This document shows positions 52,087 to 61,620 of a DNA stretch of 64,000 bases, in pieces; position 1 is the first letter of the stretch; every line of letters starts with the position of its first letter. This DNA is from Myroides odoratus DSM 2801 (GTDB lineage Bacteria; Bacteroidota; Bacteroidia; Flavobacteriales; Flavobacteriaceae): positions 2,286,490 to 2,350,489 of the forward strand of contig NZ_CM001437.1 in the NCBI RefSeq assembly GCF_000243275.1, in the 5' to 3' direction. Below the pieces are notes generated by a model that saw only the letters and a program-made list of their open reading frames with translations, was not told where the DNA came from and searched no databases. Both the position numbers and the translations under genes were made by a program.

Positions 52087-52857
52087 TTAATTTGCTTCAA
52101 TCGCGCGTTCGATTGCATTCCATAAGCCATATCGTTTGACTAAAGCTTCTTTGGATACGCGGATTACCTCTTGCCATTTTTGTTCATCTGAACCACATAG
52201 TTCCGTAATCATTTGCATTGCCATTGGTCCATGCTCATCGCCATCTAATTCAATGTGTCGCTCAAAGTAATAAATTAATTTGGATAAGTCTGTTTCCGGA
52301 AAGTTAAGTTGAAACCCTTTTAGGATAGCAGTAAACATTTCAGGAATCAAATCTTCACGACCAAAAGTAAATGCCGCAGCAATTTCATGCGGTTTTCCTT
52401 GCGCAATGATGTCAAAAGTAAAAGTCAAGAAGTCTTTAATATCTTGGTCCACAGCTAATGCTGTAATCGCTTGTTCAGTGCTTTTTCCCTCTTGTAGTTG
52501 AGCTAAAAAAGCATCTATAATTTGCACGTCTGCTTGTGCGTCGCGCATCGCATCGATATACATTTCAAAATGACTCAAACGCTGTCCATCCATAGCTAAA
52601 TCGGATTCCTCCGCTAAGACAATCTCGTTAATTAAATAACGCGTTTGTGGATAAGGAGAAGCAAACCAAGGCGTAGTTGTACACGTAAGCTTTTGTTGTA
52701 AGGCTTTTAATAGGGACATAAAATCCCATACTGCGTATACATGGCCTTCCATGAATTTCTGTAAATGGGCAACAGTCGTAATTTTTTGATATAATGGATG
52801 CTCTAATAAAGCTTGACGTTCTGGAGTAATCAGTTGATTAACGGTTTGAATATTCAT
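52087..52857 (-). CDS. DUF3050 domain-containing protein (heme-oxygenase-like fold)
   Basis: The 256-residue protein matches DUF3050: LLEHPLYQKITTVAHLQKFM then EGHVYAVWDFMSLLKALQQ, and later FERHIELDGDEHGPMAM. The conserved His and Glu (HVYAVWD, DEHGP) resemble the metal ligands of heme-oxygenase-like diiron enzymes. Function unknown; it may be a non-heme oxidase. It is the first gene of a unit with the SDR gene. Confidence 0.88.
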   Translation of the reverse strand: MNIQTVNQLITPERQALLEHPLYQKITTVAHLQKFMEGHVYAVWDFMSLLKALQQKLTCTTTPWFASPYPQTRYLINEIVLAEESDLAMDGQRLSHFEMYIDAMRDAQADVQIIDAFLAQLQEGKSTEQAITALAVDQDIKDFLTFTFDIIAQGKPHEIAAAFTFGREDLIPEMFTAILKGFQLNFPETDLSKLIYYFERHIELDGDEHGPMAMQMITELCGSDEQKWQEVIRVSKEALVKRYGLWNAIERAIEAN

Positions 52858-52884
52858 AATGATTAAAAGATTTATACAAAAATA

Positions 52885-52914
52885 AAAAAGCTTCTCGGTA
52901 AGGAGAAGCTCTTT
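52885..52914 (-). terminator. Intrinsic terminator of the acyl-CoA dehydrogenase gene
   Basis: AGCTTCTC (52889-52896) pairs with GAGAAGCT (52903-52910); on the minus strand a T-run follows. Confidence 0.85.
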
Positions 52915-52947
52915 ATATAAAGTTTATCTATTTTGTTATAAGCTAGA

Positions 52948-54126
52948 CTACTTGAATGCTGGGAATCCCGTTACATCCATACCTGTAATTAACAAGTGGA
53001 TATCGTGTGTTCCTTCATACGTTACAACTGATTCAAGGTTCATCATGTGGCGCATAATAGAATACTCCCCTGTGATACCCATTCCTCCTAACATTTGACG
53101 TGCATCACGAGCAATTTCTAATGCCATATTTACGTTGTTGCGTTTTGCCATAGAAATCTGAGCTGAAGTTGCTCTTCCTTCGTTTCTCAAAACACCTAAA
53201 CGCCAAGTTAACATTTGTGCTTTAGTGATCTCAGTGATCATCTCAGCTAATTTCTTTTGCTGTAATTGTGTAGCTCCAATTGGTTTGTCAAATTGGATAC
53301 GCTCTTTTGAGTAACGCAAAGCTGTATCATAACAGTCCATCGCTGCTCCAATAGCTCCCCAAGCAATTCCATAACGTGCAGAATCTAAACATCCTAGTGG
53401 TGCTCCTAATCCTGATTTGTTTGGCAATAAGTTTTCTTTTGGAACTTTTACGTTGTCAAAAATAAGCTCTCCAGTTGCAGAAGCTCTTAATGACCATTTG
53501 TTGTGCGTTTCTGGAGTTGTGAAACCTTCCATTCCTCTTTCAACGATTAAACCGTGAATTCTACCTTCTTCGTTTTTCGCCCAAACTACAGCGATATCAG
53601 CGAAAGGTGCATTTGAAATCCACATTTTTGCTCCATTTAATAGATAATGATCACCCATATCTTTGAAGTTGGTAATCATTCCAGATGGATTTGAACCATG
53701 GTCTGGCTCAGTTAAACCAAAACAACCGATCATTTCTCCAGTTGCTAATTTTGGTAAGTATTTATTGCGTTGTTCTTCGTTTCCGTATTTCCAAATCGGA
53801 TACATGACTAATGAAGATTGAACAGATGATGTTGAACGTACACCTGAATCACCTCTTTCAATTTCTTGCATAATTAAACCATACGAAATTTGGTCTAATC
53901 CTGCTCCTCCGTATTCTGTTGGAATATAAGGACCAAATCCTCCAATTTCAGCTAATCCACTGATAATTTGTTTTGGGAATTCTGCTTTTTGAGCATATTC
54001 TTCAATAATTGGAGATACTTCTCTTTTAACCCATGCTCTCGCTGCATCGCGAATCAATTTGTGCTCTTCTGTAAGCAAATCATCTAAAAGATAGTAATCT
54101 GGCGCCTGAAATAAATCTGGTTTCAT
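52948..54126 (-). CDS. Acyl-CoA dehydrogenase, glutaryl-CoA dehydrogenase-like
   Basis: The 392-residue protein has the three-part acyl-CoA dehydrogenase fold. GVRSTSSVQSSLVMYPI and FGLTEPDHGSNPSGMIT are typical of glutaryl-CoA dehydrogenase, including the Arg that binds the distal carboxylate. The catalytic Glu is in VVTYEGTHDIHLLITG. It oxidises and decarboxylates glutaryl-CoA to crotonyl-CoA in lysine/tryptophan breakdown (assignment by motif). It stands alone. Confidence 0.88.
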   Translation of the reverse strand: MKPDLFQAPDYYLLDDLLTEEHKLIRDAARAWVKREVSPIIEEYAQKAEFPKQIISGLAEIGGFGPYIPTEYGGAGLDQISYGLIMQEIERGDSGVRSTSSVQSSLVMYPIWKYGNEEQRNKYLPKLATGEMIGCFGLTEPDHGSNPSGMITNFKDMGDHYLLNGAKMWISNAPFADIAVVWAKNEEGRIHGLIVERGMEGFTTPETHNKWSLRASATGELIFDNVKVPKENLLPNKSGLGAPLGCLDSARYGIAWGAIGAAMDCYDTALRYSKERIQFDKPIGATQLQQKKLAEMITEITKAQMLTWRLGVLRNEGRATSAQISMAKRNNVNMALEIARDARQMLGGMGITGEYSIMRHMMNLESVVTYEGTHDIHLLITGMDVTGFPAFK

Positions 54127-54344
54127 AATATTCTTAAGTTTATCAGTTGTGACAACAAAAATAAGTAATATTTATAGATGTGCAATTTTTGCATGTGAAA
54201 GTATAGCTAAATTGCCTTTATTTTGTTCGATAAGGGAGGTTGCAAGTATTTTCTTTTTTGGTTTAAGGCGTATTTTTAGGTCTAGGTTATTTGTTTTAAA
54301 TAGAGTAAATTGCTTGTTAACTTTTAACCACCAACTTAAAAATT

Positions 54345-55454
54345 ATGATTAAAAAACTAGTATTGGGTTCCGCTATACTCTTAGTAACAAATGCCTTTGC
54401 ACAGGATGAACTTCATTTTAAAGGAAATATAAAAGGAATACCGAATGATGCACAAGTTTGGCTTAGTGTAGGAAAAGAACAAAAGGAGATGGAAGTCAAA
54501 GACGGCAAGTTTGATGTACGTCTACCTCTTGAAGGACCCGAAAGTGTGTTTCTTTATTTGAAACAGGACAATGAGTTTAAACATGCGGTATTTTACTTAG
54601 GGAATGAAGAGGTTTGGATAGAAGGATCAGTGGAGGATTTTCCATCGAATCTTCAAGCACAAAACTCTAAACACGATGCGTTGCGCTACCAAGAATATTT
54701 GTTAACGAAGGATTTACAAGCGCAAATGGACGAATTGGAGGATGAAGCATATGAATTAATAGAAGGAGGGGCAGATAAAGATAGTTTATATGAAGTGTAT
54801 ATGGGGATTCCTTCCGGTAAGGTTACTAAAGTGAGGCAACAGCTGAAAGTAAAAGAATTTGATTTTATTCGAGAGCATATCAATACAGATTATGGGCGAT
54901 TTTTGCTAAAGTTCAATACCACCGATTTTACAACAGCTCAATTCAAAACCTTAGTTGAGGAAGTAGATCCTGTATATAAGAGTACAAAGGAAATACAATT
55001 TATTCAAGCGTTAGTGGATTACCCTACTTTGCAGCAGGGAGATCAATTTTATGATTTTAAAGCATTAGACAACAACCAACAACAAGTGAATTTTAAGTCT
55101 TTCTTTGATGGAAGATATGTTTTATTAGATTTTTCAACTTGGTTTTGTGGATATTGTCATCGTGCAGCACCGCTTACTGCTGAAATGGCAGAGCAATTGG
55201 AAGATAAACTCAACTACGTAACGTATTATGTGGATAATGATGAAGACAGTTTAGCCTTATATTTTGGATTAAAAGAGAATAAGGGAACTTTACTTTGGAA
55301 TAAAGAGGGGGAATTTAATTCAACCCTTGCGAAATATAGACAAACTGGAACACCACATTATGTTTTGTTTGACCCTAAAGGCAAGGTAGTTGAAGTATTT
55401 GAGGGAATTAAAGATGATTTTCCAGAACAAATAAAAAAATACATACAAGGTTAA
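54345..55454 (+). CDS. TlpA/thioredoxin-like periplasmic protein with DUF4369-type N-domain
   Basis: The 369-residue protein has a signal peptide ending NAFAQ. The N-terminal DUF4369-like domain (about 22-105) has FKGNIKGIPNDAQVWLSVGK. A helical linker follows, then a C-terminal thioredoxin fold (about 230-369) with active site FCGYCHRAAPL and cis-Pro in RQTGTPHYVLF. Such proteins reduce or exchange disulfides at the periplasm. The unusual Phe before CGYC replaces Trp. It stands alone. Confidence 0.88.
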   Translation: MIKKLVLGSAILLVTNAFAQDELHFKGNIKGIPNDAQVWLSVGKEQKEMEVKDGKFDVRLPLEGPESVFLYLKQDNEFKHAVFYLGNEEVWIEGSVEDFPSNLQAQNSKHDALRYQEYLLTKDLQAQMDELEDEAYELIEGGADKDSLYEVYMGIPSGKVTKVRQQLKVKEFDFIREHINTDYGRFLLKFNTTDFTTAQFKTLVEEVDPVYKSTKEIQFIQALVDYPTLQQGDQFYDFKALDNNQQQVNFKSFFDGRYVLLDFSTWFCGYCHRAAPLTAEMAEQLEDKLNYVTYYVDNDEDSLALYFGLKENKGTLLWNKEGEFNSTLAKYRQTGTPHYVLFDPKGKVVEVFEGIKDDFPEQIKKYIQG

Positions 55455-55457
55455 AAC

Positions 55458-55492
55458 GGAAGGCGGTCTTTTTAGATCGCCTTTTATTTTTT
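55458..55492 (+). terminator. Intrinsic terminator after the TlpA-like gene
   Basis: AAGGCGGTCT and AGATCGCCTT pair with one G-U wobble, followed by a T-rich run. Confidence 0.8.
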
Positions 55493-55631
55493 AGGGTAAA
55501 TTCAAGTGGTAACGAACGGAACGACCTGCTCCTGTTACAGCAAAAATACCTTTCTCTACTAAATCTTGTAAATCACGGGTTGCTGTAGCTTTAGACGTTT
55601 TTGTAAGGGACATGTACTTCTTGGCTGACAT
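55491..55631 (-). pseudogene. Relic of a Fic-family gene (C-terminal winged helix only)
   Basis: A 46-codon frame from ATG 55631 reads MSAKKYMSLTKTSKATATRD, then LQDLVEKGIFAVTGAG and RSVRYHLNLP. This is the wHTH tail found at the end of Bacteroidota Fic-domain adenylyltransferases (consensus TATRDLxxLVEKGI...GAGRSxxY.L). The catalytic HPFxxGNGR domain is missing, and upstream DNA holds only operator-like palindromes. The deletion joined promoter region to tail. It may still be translated as a small DNA-binding protein. Confidence 0.65.
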
Positions 55632-55676
55632 ACCGACTCGTACAAGACATAGACCTAATTTGAATAATGTAAGTTA

Positions 55677-55749
55677 TGAGCCGATTATTAATCTTAATTG
55701 GCTCAAATATACGCAAAAAATGAGCCGATTAAAAATACTAATCGGCTCA
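55677..55749. repeat. Two tandem 29-bp palindromes upstream of the Fic relic
   Basis: The half-site TGAGCCGATTA occurs at 55677-55687 and 55721-55731. Its inverse TAATYGGCTCA lies at 55695-55705 and 55739-55749. Each pair encloses 7 bases and the period is 44 bp, about four helical turns. On the minus strand TATATTTG, a -7 box (plus 55704-55711), overlaps the edge of the first palindrome. The second also has T-runs on both sides (55714-55720 and 55751-55758), so it could double as a terminator. Confidence 0.75.
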
Positions 55750-55810
55750 TTTTTTTTATAATGTATTGATTTATATGGTTTTAATATAAATGCTAATGAA
55801 AGGAGAAATC

Positions 55811-56626
55811 TTACTTATTTTGAAGTTTTCTGCGTTTTATTTTTCGTCTCACAAAGAAGAGAATGGCTAGTAGGATTAGAATAAACGGCCAGATATAGAA
55901 AAGACCCAAGGTAAAGGAAACAAGGTTGTCCCATCCTTCTCCAATAGCGGTAGAAAATTCTGAACCAAATGTTGTGGTTGTGGTCTGTTTCTCATAAAAT
56001 ACAGCCGTTAAGGTGCTATAGGCAATACTGCTTTTTAAGTAGTTCAATCGTCCTTCATAGGATTCAATATCTGAACGCAGTGCTTCAATTTCTTTTTCAA
56101 TTGCTAAGATTTCTTCTACTTTATTGGCTTTACTCAATAAAGCTTTGTAGCGATTTTCTAGCTCTTTTTTTGTTTGAATACGCGATTCTACATCAATAAA
56201 TTCTTCCGTAACATCTAAGGCTTTGATATCTTGGTTGTCTACTTTTTGTGCTGCAGTGGTAATCTCTGTTAGTAGTTTCTCAAAGTTTTCAGCAGGAATG
56301 CGCAACGTGAGGGTATAAACGGATTGACTAGCATACGTTTCGGATTGGTCTTGTGCAAGATATCCTTTGTAAGTGGCCAAGGCTGCTGTAATTTGTTTGC
56401 GCGTTGCTGCAGCATTAGCTGTTTCAAAGCGAATACTTCCTTCTTTGATGATTTTGCGCTCAACCGTTTGCCCAGCTTCTAAATTTTTAGCAGGAGATGA
56501 ATCGGTATCAGCAAGACTGAGATAATCTGCCGTTTCAGCCGCTACACTGTCGTATTTCTTATTACAAGAAGCGAATGTTAGTAGGAAGATTACTCCTATA
56601 ACGGTGTGGAATACTATTTTTTTCAT
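55811..56626 (-). CDS. DUF4349 domain-containing lipoprotein
   Basis: The start is ATG 56626 (271 residues), giving a lipoprotein signal ending TFASC; the longer frame from 56671 has poor composition. The DUF4349 domain (about 55-265) has KIIKEGSIRFETANAAATR, YTLTLRIPAENFEKLL, a coiled-coil stretch of Glu and Lys (about 145-195) and RLNYLKSSIAYSTL. A C-terminal membrane helix (YIWPFILILLAILFFV) follows. Envelope protein of unknown function. Confidence 0.88.
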   Translation of the reverse strand: MKKIVFHTVIGVIFLLTFASCNKKYDSVAAETADYLSLADTDSSPAKNLEAGQTVERKIIKEGSIRFETANAAATRKQITAALATYKGYLAQDQSETYASQSVYTLTLRIPAENFEKLLTEITTAAQKVDNQDIKALDVTEEFIDVESRIQTKKELENRYKALLSKANKVEEILAIEKEIEALRSDIESYEGRLNYLKSSIAYSTLTAVFYEKQTTTTTFGSEFSTAIGEGWDNLVSFTLGLFYIWPFILILLAILFFVRRKIKRRKLQNK

Positions 56627-56773
56627 AGCGTTTTTATTTAAGTTATAGGAGGTTGCTTGCCTAGCATACATCCAACTTACTTGGATTAAAGGTATAAAAA
56701 AGATAGCTACAGTTGTGAAAGGAACTACGGATTTTGAGGTAAATCACTAGTTTTAGGGAGGAAAGAGAAAGAA

Positions 56774-56804
56774 AAAATGTCCTTCATACCGAAGGACATT
56801 TTCA
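56774..56804 (-). terminator. Intrinsic terminator of the metY-metX-thrA operon
   Basis: AAAATGTCCTTC pairs with GAAGGACATTTT around a five-base loop; on the minus strand T-runs follow. It lies 93 bases after the thrA stop. Confidence 0.85.
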
Positions 56805-56896
56805 TTTGAAATTTAGAATAAACAACCACCAGGAAAGCGGAATGAATCAAATACTTTCCATGGTTAACTATAAAATAAGAATAAATAGATTTCGTT

Positions 56897-59299
56897 TTAC
56901 TTATCTGCTAAGCGAAGAATATCTCCAAATACCCCTCTTGCTGTGACAGATGCACCTGCACCTGCACCTTGAATAATGATGGGGTTTTCACCATAACTTT
57001 CGGTATAGATTTCAAATAAACTGTCCGATCCTTGTAATTGCCCCAAAGCAGAATGAAGGGGAACTGCGATTAGTTTGGTTTCTAAAATACCTTTGTCTTG
57101 TTGTAAATCACCAGATAATTCCCCCACATAGCGCAATACCGTATCAGGTTGTAATGCCTGTTTTATTTTTTCAAAATAAGGATTTAATTGTTCCAATTGA
57201 GCAAGAAAAGTTGGCGTATCAATAGATTGTAATTCCAATGGAATGAGATTCTCAATTTGAATTTCTTCTAATTCATTTTGTAAATCTAGTTCTCGTGCTA
57301 AGATTAATAATTTGCGTCCAACATCATTGCCTGATAAGTCTTCTCGTGGATCGGGTTCTGTGTAGCCTTTGGCAATCGCCTCTTGTAAAACCGTACTGAA
57401 AGGTTGGTCCTGAACGGAATATTGATTGAAGATATAGCTTAGACTACCTGAAAATATCCCTTTGATTTTGGTGATATTTTCCCCAGATAGATGCAAGAGT
57501 TTAATGGTGTCAATTAACGGCAATCCCGCTCCAACATTGGTTTCGTATAAATACTCTTTGTGATTGGCTTTTAATTCCTTTCGCAAGGTCTTGTAAAAGT
57601 CATAGGAAACGGTATTGGCGATTTTGTTGGATGATATTAAATCAAAACCATGTTGAACCAAGGGAATATAGTGTTCAATAAATGCCTGAGAAGCTGTATT
57701 GTCTATAGCGATGAGGTTTTCTAAATGATGGTCTTTGGCAAAGGAAATCACTTCTTCGATTGTATAAGGAACCCCTTCTTGTGCTAATTCTTGACGCCAA
57801 TTGGCCGTGATTCCCGTTTCAGTGAACCATACCTTTTTGGAGTTTCCAATCGCAAAAATATGGAGGGCTATATTTTTCTTAGCAGTAATAGCTGTGGCAG
57901 AAGCCAAGACTTGATCAATCAATGTACCTCCCACAAGTCCGTGACCGAAAATAGCCAAATTGATTTTCTTGCTTATACCAAAAATCTGACCGTGAATAAC
58001 ATGCAAAGCTTTCTTTGCATCTTCTTGACGAACAACTAAACTAATATTTTTACCAGTCACCGTATTGTGAAAGAGTAGGGGCGTAATTTTATTTTTGACC
58101 AAGGCTGTATAGGGCTTGTCAAACGTCGTGAGATCCTGTCCAATGATAGACAGAATAGCAACGTCAGGTAAGAGGTGAATGGTGTCAACATCTTTGGATT
58201 GAAATTCCGCTTGAAATTCTTTCTGTAGTACCTCGACAGCACGGCTGGCTTTTTTCTGTTCTACCGTAAAACCCAGTCCGCGTTCTGAAGATCCTTGCGA
58301 AATTATACCCACACTGATACCCGCTTGAGCCAAGGCAGTAAAAATACGCGCATCAATACCAACAATTCCCAATAAACCACGTCCTTCCAGCTGAATCAAC
58401 GCAATATCAGATTGAACGGAAATCGATTTGATTCCTGCCGCAGTGGGGCGTGAAGAAATAAGGGTTCCTGTATTTTTTGGGTTTAAGGTATTTAAAATAC
58501 GCAGTGGAATATTGCTTTCTACCAACGGAAGAATCGTTTTGGCATGGAGGATGGAAGCACCAAAGTGTGCTAATTCATTGGCATCATCAAAATGTAACTC
58601 ATCAATCTTTTGTGCATTTTTAACCCAATCCGGATTTGCAGTATAGATACCATCAACATGGGTATAGTTTTGCAATTCGTCTGCTTGAAGAAAATTAGCG
58701 AGAAGGGCAGCAGAATAATTGCTGCCATTGCGGCCCAAGGTTGTCGTTTCTCCCTTTTCTGTGGCTCCAATAAAACCAGTCACTACAGCAAGTGTTTGAG
58801 TAGGGAGCCCTTTGAAGTAGATGGAAGTCTTTGCTTTCGATAAGTCTTCTTGCACTTGAGCCTGACCAAAAGTTGAGTCTGTCACAAAGAAATGACGACT
58901 ATCAACAGCCACAGCCTGAATGCCATGTTGAAGTAAGTGATGGGTTAGTACTTTACTTGAAATGACTTCCCCTTGAGCTAAGATTAAATCTTTGATTTTT
59001 AGACTGTAATCTTCAAGTAAAGAAACACCTTCATATAATTTTTGCAACAGCGTAAACTCCTCTTTTAAATCAATAGTTTGATGATAGGACTTTCCTTGAA
59101 AAGCAAGGAAAGGGGTGTGGTAATCAGCTTGATTTTTAGCTAAATCTAAGATGGCTTCTAAAACATCTGTGGTATCGCCAATCGCAGAAACGACGACAGC
59201 AATGGTGTCTTGTTCCGTTTTATCTTTTATAATTTGAATGACTTGGTCGAAAGCTTGTCCTGATGCAAGTGATTTTCCTCCAAACTTTAGAATTTTCAT
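56897..59299 (-). CDS. thrA: Bifunctional aspartate kinase / homoserine dehydrogenase I
   Basis: The 800-residue protein has an N-terminal aspartokinase with KFGGKSLASGQAF and TTTLGRNGSNYSAALLA. A regulatory ACT pair (about 290-440) contains GLLGIVGIDARIFTALAQAG. The homoserine dehydrogenase (about 455-800) has an NAD(P) motif FGHGLVGGTLIDQ, LISSNKIANTVSYDFY and YLYETNVGAGLPLI. It supplies homoserine from aspartate. It is the last gene of the methionine operon, 12 bases behind metX, under the Met-leader attenuator. Confidence 0.96.
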   Translation of the reverse strand: MKILKFGGKSLASGQAFDQVIQIIKDKTEQDTIAVVVSAIGDTTDVLEAILDLAKNQADYHTPFLAFQGKSYHQTIDLKEEFTLLQKLYEGVSLLEDYSLKIKDLILAQGEVISSKVLTHHLLQHGIQAVAVDSRHFFVTDSTFGQAQVQEDLSKAKTSIYFKGLPTQTLAVVTGFIGATEKGETTTLGRNGSNYSAALLANFLQADELQNYTHVDGIYTANPDWVKNAQKIDELHFDDANELAHFGASILHAKTILPLVESNIPLRILNTLNPKNTGTLISSRPTAAGIKSISVQSDIALIQLEGRGLLGIVGIDARIFTALAQAGISVGIISQGSSERGLGFTVEQKKASRAVEVLQKEFQAEFQSKDVDTIHLLPDVAILSIIGQDLTTFDKPYTALVKNKITPLLFHNTVTGKNISLVVRQEDAKKALHVIHGQIFGISKKINLAIFGHGLVGGTLIDQVLASATAITAKKNIALHIFAIGNSKKVWFTETGITANWRQELAQEGVPYTIEEVISFAKDHHLENLIAIDNTASQAFIEHYIPLVQHGFDLISSNKIANTVSYDFYKTLRKELKANHKEYLYETNVGAGLPLIDTIKLLHLSGENITKIKGIFSGSLSYIFNQYSVQDQPFSTVLQEAIAKGYTEPDPREDLSGNDVGRKLLILARELDLQNELEEIQIENLIPLELQSIDTPTFLAQLEQLNPYFEKIKQALQPDTVLRYVGELSGDLQQDKGILETKLIAVPLHSALGQLQGSDSLFEIYTESYGENPIIIQGAGAGASVTARGVFGDILRLADK

Positions 59300-59311
59300 G
59301 ATTGTATGGAT

Positions 59312-60277
59312 TTAAAAAAGAGGTTGTAATAAGGTTTGTAACTGTTGGTATTCTATGAGAAAAGCATCGTGACCGTGTATGGACTGTATCTCTTTGTATT
59401 GGATATCAGCGCCATAAGCGTATAATTTACAATAGGTTTCTCGTTGTTCTTTTTGTGTAAACATCCCATCACTGTCCACCGTTATCATGGTAATCTGGGT
59501 GGTGGTAGTTAGGGCGAATTGCTTGACTTGTTCTTCTGTTAACGCTTTACCGATGGTTTGGAGCAAGTGATTCATCAGTTGATAAGCTGCCAATTGAAAG
59601 CGCTTTTGTAAGGCATGACCGTGATAGGTCAGCCATTGTTCAACGGGGTGAATTTGATCCATGCTTTGCTGCTCTCGAGTAAATTTCTGATTGATCGATT
59701 CAGGCGTTCGATAGAGCAGCATGGCGTGTTTGCGCGCGTCTTCTAACGGATGTTTGGAGTGATTGAGAATGGCTTCTTGTACAACAACCTGACCAATCAA
59801 CCAATCTGAGGCTTGTATATTGGTCGCAATGGGAATCAAGTGGTGAATCGCTTCTGGTCGTTGTAAAGCCATTTCCCAAGCTATACTGCCACCTAAACTC
59901 CCACCGATGACTGCATAGAGTTGGGGAACTTGAAGGAAATCCAATCCCTTCCAAAATACATCCGCAATCACAGCCGTGGTAAATGCAGTATAGTTGGGGA
60001 GTAATTGCTCCGGTTTATTTCCATAACCATTGCCTGGAATATTAAAGGCCAAAACAGTATATCGATTTAAATCAATCACTTGATCATAACCAATCACTTG
60101 ATTCCACCATCCTTGCTCTCCCGTGACAGTACTATTTCCCGTTAAAGCGTGATTAACCAAGATAACGGGAGCTTGATGCAAGGGTTGACCAAAAACCTCA
60201 TAGTTCAAATACAAGGTTTGCGCAGTTTGATCGGGTAAGCGATAAGCTGTAAGTTGGATGGTGTGTAAGTGATGCAT
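59312..60277 (-). CDS. metX: Homoserine O-acetyltransferase (MetX-like alpha/beta hydrolase)
   Basis: The 321-residue protein is shorter than typical MetX (350-380), mainly in the lid. The oxyanion region is ILVNHALTGNSTVTGE, then FNIPGNGYGNKPE. The nucleophile Ser is in VIGGSLGGSIAWEMA, and Asp (TVDSDGMFT) and His (SIHGHDAFL) complete the triad. It acetylates homoserine from ThrA for MetY. It lies between metY (32-base gap) and thrA (12-base gap). Confidence 0.92.
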   Translation of the reverse strand: MHHLHTIQLTAYRLPDQTAQTLYLNYEVFGQPLHQAPVILVNHALTGNSTVTGEQGWWNQVIGYDQVIDLNRYTVLAFNIPGNGYGNKPEQLLPNYTAFTTAVIADVFWKGLDFLQVPQLYAVIGGSLGGSIAWEMALQRPEAIHHLIPIATNIQASDWLIGQVVVQEAILNHSKHPLEDARKHAMLLYRTPESINQKFTREQQSMDQIHPVEQWLTYHGHALQKRFQLAAYQLMNHLLQTIGKALTEEQVKQFALTTTTQITMITVDSDGMFTQKEQRETYCKLYAYGADIQYKEIQSIHGHDAFLIEYQQLQTLLQPLF

Positions 60278-60309
60278 GATGAAATGAAACTGTAAAGGCG
60301 AGACAATAA

Positions 60310-61587
60310 TTATACTAAGTTTTTGAAAACACGAGCCAAGTCTTGCTGTAAATCTTCTACAGATTCAATGCCGACAGAAAGGCGAACTAAATCAGGCGTT
60401 ACTCCCGTTGCCTTTTGCTCCTGTACAGTTAGTTGTTGATGTGTTGTAGAAGCAGGGTGAATGATAAGTGATTTTGTATCTCCTATATTTGCCACTAAAG
60501 AAAAAAGCTGCGTGTCATTGGCTACCGTTTTAGCGGCTTCAAATCCTTTTTTCAATCCAAATGTAATAACCCCACTTTGTCCTTCAGGTAAATAAATTTG
60601 AGCGAGTTTGTGATACGGACTTGAGGATAACCCAGGGTAATTTACCCAAGCTACTGCATCTTGTTTATTTAGCCATTCCGCTAGGGCTAATGCATTTTCG
60701 CTGTGTTTTTTTAAGCGTATAGCTAAGGTTTCTAAGCCTTGGATAATTTGAAAAGCATTAAAAGGACTCAAAGCTGCTCCTAAATCGCGTAAACCCTCTA
60801 AGCGTATCTTGCCAATAAAGGCCGCTTTTCCAAGCGCTTCATGGTAAACTAATCCATGGTAACCGGCTGCAGGCTCAGTGAATTCCGGAAATTTCCCATT
60901 GCTCCAATCGAAAGTACCGGCATCAATGATAGCACCACCTAAGGCCGTACCATTGCCTGAAATATATTTAGTTAGGGAGTGAATTACAATATCTGCTCCG
61001 TGTTCAATGGGTCTGAGTAAAGCAGGAGAAGGGACAGTATTGTCCACAATAAAAGGAATATGATGGGCTTGCGCAATTTGAGCAACACCTTTTAGATCAA
61101 TTACATCTAACTTGGGATTACCGAGACTCTCAACAAAAATAGCTTTGGTATTTTGTTGGATATTCTGACTGAAATTCGCCAAGTCAGTTGGATCGACAAA
61201 CGTCGTGTGAATGCCCAATCGAGGTAATGTAACATTGAGTAAATTATACGTCCCTCCATATAAGCTATTTGATGCAACAAGGTGATCTCCTGCTTTTAAT
61301 AAGGTTAATAGGGTTGTGCTAATTGCCGAAGCACCTGAAGCGGTTACAACTGCGCCGATTCCACCCTCAAGTGCAGCTAAGCGCTGCTCTAAGATATCAT
61401 TGGTTGGATTGTTTAATCGGGTATAGATAAACGCAGGAATGGATAGATTAAAAGCTCCTGCTGCATGATCTGCATTGTCAAATACATACGAAGAAGTTTG
61501 ATAAATAGGAACGGCTCTCGATCCTGCGGTTTGATTTACTTGATGTCCAGCGTGTAAAGCTTGGGTTGAAAAATGAAAATTGCTCAT
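60310..61587 (-). CDS. metY: O-acetylhomoserine sulfhydrylase (PLP-dependent, MetY)
   Basis: The start is ATG 61587 (425 residues); the longer frame runs into the leader terminator. Typical Cys/Met-metabolism PLP features are TRLNNPTNDILEQRLAALEG, ASGASAISTTLL, the PLP lysine in IVIHSLTKYISGNGTALGG and the C-terminal VRLSVGIESVEDLQQDL. It forms homocysteine from O-acetylhomoserine and sulfide. It is the first structural gene after the Met-rich leader and terminator at 61621-61653. Confidence 0.96.
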   Translation of the reverse strand: MSNFHFSTQALHAGHQVNQTAGSRAVPIYQTSSYVFDNADHAAGAFNLSIPAFIYTRLNNPTNDILEQRLAALEGGIGAVVTASGASAISTTLLTLLKAGDHLVASNSLYGGTYNLLNVTLPRLGIHTTFVDPTDLANFSQNIQQNTKAIFVESLGNPKLDVIDLKGVAQIAQAHHIPFIVDNTVPSPALLRPIEHGADIVIHSLTKYISGNGTALGGAIIDAGTFDWSNGKFPEFTEPAAGYHGLVYHEALGKAAFIGKIRLEGLRDLGAALSPFNAFQIIQGLETLAIRLKKHSENALALAEWLNKQDAVAWVNYPGLSSSPYHKLAQIYLPEGQSGVITFGLKKGFEAAKTVANDTQLFSLVANIGDTKSLIIHPASTTHQQLTVQEQKATGVTPDLVRLSVGIESVEDLQQDLARVFKNLV

Positions 61588-61620
61588 AAGATTAGTATTA
61601 AAGAATGGAAAAAATGAAAT

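Noticed and set aside
54149..54352. 67-codon plus-strand frame before the TlpA-like gene
   Set aside because: No motif and no start signal; it overlaps the next start and probably contains promoter DNA.
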